A stretch of 64,000 bases of DNA from Albidovulum aestuarii (GTDB taxonomy: Bacteria > Pseudomonadota > Alphaproteobacteria > Rhodobacterales > Rhodobacteraceae), in assembly GCF_029961185.1 (NCBI RefSeq), contig NZ_JASBQQ010000002.1, positions 124,001 to 188,000 of the forward strand. The letters run 5' to 3'. The notes under the pieces were generated by a model. That model did not search any database, was not told where the DNA came from, and was given only the letters and a program-made list of their open reading frames with translations. Positions within the stretch are counted from its first letter, which is position 1, and every line of letters starts with the position of its first letter. Of this stretch, positions 62,503 through 64,000 are shown one piece after another. Position numbers and translations under genes: made by a program.

Positions 62503-63751
62503 TCTGACCTCCTGTGTTTCCGCCGGACGCGCCGGCCGTGTTGGGCGGGTCGTAATAGACATCGCCACCATCGCGCGGGTTCTCGTCCTCGAGCGCGCGG
62601 ACGTCGTTCGGGCTGAGCACCCCCCACTGCAGCGCCCTCACGTACGCTTCCCAGCGGGCCTTGATGTCGCCCTTGACCAGGGCGGCCCGGTTGAATCGGG
62701 CATAGATGTCATCTTCCGTGACCAGATCGCGGTTGATCGTCTCTTCCCAGGTCGTCAGGTGGTCCTCGAGCGTATAGGTGACAAAGCCGAGGGACTTCTG
62801 CTCGAGGCCGGTGCCCCAATTCGAGTCGCTCCCGGTGTTGTCCCCGAGCATCGAGGGCGGCACGCCAAAGAACATGGCGATGTCGGAGCGCGAGAACTGG
62901 CGGCTTTCGATGAACTGAGCGTCCTCGGACGTCATACCGATTTGCTCCATGCTCATCCCCTCTTCGAGGATCAGGTCTTTGCCTTCGCTCGTACCGCCGG
63001 ATCGGTAGTCGTCCAGGCTCGACTTCAGAAACGCCAATCCTTCTGGGCCCAATTGACCCGGATGTTTCAGAACGCTGCCGACACGCGCCCCGTTGCGAAA
63101 CATCGTTGCGCCATGGTTCTCCATGGCGAGCGAGAGCCCGATCGACTCACGGGCGTAGGTGATCGGCGAGACACCGTGCACGCCATCGAGCGTAAGCCCG
63201 ACCAGATGAAACACTTCCTCCTGCCGCAGCCTGATCTCGCGGCCATCACGGCGCGTGTACGTGTAGACGAGCGACAGGTCGCTCTCCTGGTCGCAGCGAA
63301 CGCGATCTGGATGCATCGGGATGAGCTCGATAACATTCCGGCGCGACGTGACGATAAGGGCGTAGGCGTTACCCCGCAGGAGCAGATGCGCCTGCAGCAT
63401 CTTGCGGAACTGCGAGGGTGTCTGCCAACGGTTCGGCTTACGGCGGAGGATCTTCCAAAGCGGATGATCGGACATATCCTCACGCTCGCGATCACTCACG
63501 CGCCGCTTGACGTGCAGCGGAATCGTCGCGACAGCACCTGAAATGATCCGAACCGATCCGTAGACCGCCGCCGAGCGCATCGCCGTCGTTGCATTAACCG
63601 TTACGCCGGACGCCGATTGCAGTGCGCCGGCAATCGCGTCCTCAAGCTGCTTGGGCGTCGTTATGATGACACCGCCGCCGGCTGGCTGAGTCGCCGCCCG
63701 CGGCTGAGGCTGCGATTGCGAGCCATTCCACAGGCGTGACCAGATGGACAT
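62480..63751 (-). CDS. HK97-type portal protein
   Basis: The 423-aa portal shows NATTAMRSAAVYGSVRIISG, LHVKRRVSDREREDMSDHPL, FRKMLQAHLLLRGNAYALIV, FFGVPPSMLGDNTGSDSNWG and TWEETINRDLVTEDDIYARF, all typical. GAGGAGATCCTG precedes the start. It is the DNA gate at the capsid vertex. Confidence 0.93.
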   Translation of the reverse strand: MSIWSRLWNGSQSQPQPRAATQPAGGGVIITTPKQLEDAIAGALQSASGVTVNATTAMRSAAVYGSVRIISGAVATIPLHVKRRVSDREREDMSDHPLWKILRRKPNRWQTPSQFRKMLQAHLLLRGNAYALIVTSRRNVIELIPMHPDRVRCDQESDLSLVYTYTRRDGREIRLRQEEVFHLVGLTLDGVHGVSPITYARESIGLSLAMENHGATMFRNGARVGSVLKHPGQLGPEGLAFLKSSLDDYRSGGTSEGKDLILEEGMSMEQIGMTSEDAQFIESRQFSRSDIAMFFGVPPSMLGDNTGSDSNWGTGLEQKSLGFVTYTLEDHLTTWEETINRDLVTEDDIYARFNRAALVKGDIKARWEAYVRALQWGVLSPNDVRALEDENPRDGGDVYYDPPNTAGASGGNTGGQNDPSQTA

Positions 63752-63761
63752 CAGGATCTCC

Positions 63762-64000
63762 TCACACCACCAGGGCGCCGCGTTCGCGATAGACTGAAAG
63801 ACCCTTCGCCACGGGGTTTCCGAGCATCAGCATAGCTGCGTTGAAAAGAGCCATAAGCGGGTCGATTTTCGCCGCCCCCGCGGCCTGTTTCGTGACCACG
63901 TAGTTGCTCCCTCTCAGTTCAGTTTTTGCATTGGCGACGCACCAGGTCATGATCGGCTGTCCCGCATGGCGCATCGTCTTTTCCTTCAGCTTGCGCGGAA
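63762..64000 (-). CDS. Terminase large subunit, C-terminal fragment (runs off right edge)
   Basis: The frame is open to the window end and continues upstream outside it. The visible C-terminus (KLKEKTMRHAGQPIMTWCVA, NAKTELRGSNYVVTKQAAGA, KIDPLMALFNAAMLMLGNP) matches the end of HK97-type TerL, where MRHxGxPxxxW and KIDPxxAL are conserved. It stops ten bases before the portal start. Confidence 0.8.
   Translation of the reverse strand, partial: PRKLKEKTMRHAGQPIMTWCVANAKTELRGSNYVVTKQAAGAAKIDPLMALFNAAMLMLGNPVAKGLSVYRERGALVV

Larger units (their letters stand above)
39384..64000. mobile_element. HK97-like siphoviral prophage (left end and structural part)
   Basis: The element begins at an orphan tRNA-Pro 3' fragment. 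It contains, from right to left, terminase, portal, protease, capsid, head-tail, tail tube, chaperones, tape measure, tail tip, fibres and lysis genes in normal phage order, then accessory genes near the left end. No integrase, repressor or replication genes are present, so at least a third of the element lies past 64000. No disrupted structural gene is seen, so the part shown could be functional. Confidence 0.93.

Overview
The window looks like chromosomal DNA of an alphaproteobacterium of the Rhodobacteraceae/Roseobacter group. This rests on high GC, many ATGA/TGATG gene overlaps, a long-form DctM TRAP permease, a B12-dependent ribonucleotide reductase, an Entner-Doudoroff edd-eda pair, and a dispersed GAGTATTTT-N4-ACAGAAAGTG repeat that I recall from this family. 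About 39.3 kb is ordinary host chromosome. The remaining 24.6 kb is the structural, lysis and accessory part of an HK97-like siphovirus prophage, entered at an orphan tRNA-Pro 3' fragment and running off the right edge.

Host part, left to right. A truncated DUF4242 gene faces a BTAD/TPR (SARP-like) regulator (0-2 kb). Then come a Fur/Mur regulator with a DMT exporter, enolase with a clear terminator, and a small P-loop kinase (2-5.4 kb). Next are an SDR, a single-domain globin, a DUF985 cupin, and a PIN-domain protein translationally coupled to an RlmI-type rRNA methyltransferase (5.4-9 kb). edd-eda sits behind a LacI-type palindrome (9.2-11.8 kb). glnE, ybaK-type deacylase, DUF2852, bpt and a UspA gene follow (11.8-18.3 kb). 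A TRAP uptake operon (P, Q, M) is divergent from a cache-domain histidine kinase and NarL-type regulator that probably control it (18.3-25.1 kb). A small-enzyme cluster (YdcZ, tautomerase, NTF2-like, GST) is divergent from an HxlR regulator (25.3-27.4 kb). A CaCA antiporter and ilvBN behind a readable attenuator follow (27.5-31.2 kb). Two paralogous secreted EF-hand proteins flank an ECF sigma factor, a GAF-LuxR regulator and a Tat-exported metallo-hydrolase (31.2-34.8 kb). nrdJ, preceded by an NrdR-type box, ends the host part (35.2-38.9 kb).

Prophage part. The genes from the right edge down to about 43 kb lie on the minus strand in canonical morphogenesis order: terminase large subunit (C-terminus only), portal, ClpP-like protease, HK97 capsid, decoration-like protein, connector, head closure, DUF3168, HK97-gp10, tail tube, tail chaperone, a 41-aa second chaperone ORF, tape measure, three tail-tip proteins, gpJ-like tip, several fibre/beta-helix/repeat proteins, then a tightly overlapped lysis cassette (holin-like proteins, GH19-type endolysin, nested spanins). 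At the left end sit small plus-strand genes and a minus-strand cassette with a small serine recombinase coupled to a GIY-YIG protein. The phage integrase and the intact tRNA-Pro should lie beyond the right edge.

Features found by reading the sequence directly include a 15-codon ilvB leader peptide with Leu/Val control codons plus alternative hairpins, a 51-aa gene inside the lysis cassette, a 54-aa membrane peptide, a 41-aa tail chaperone, a nested Rz1-type ORF and several operator-like palindromes. All functions are assigned from motifs and family knowledge; no database search was run.
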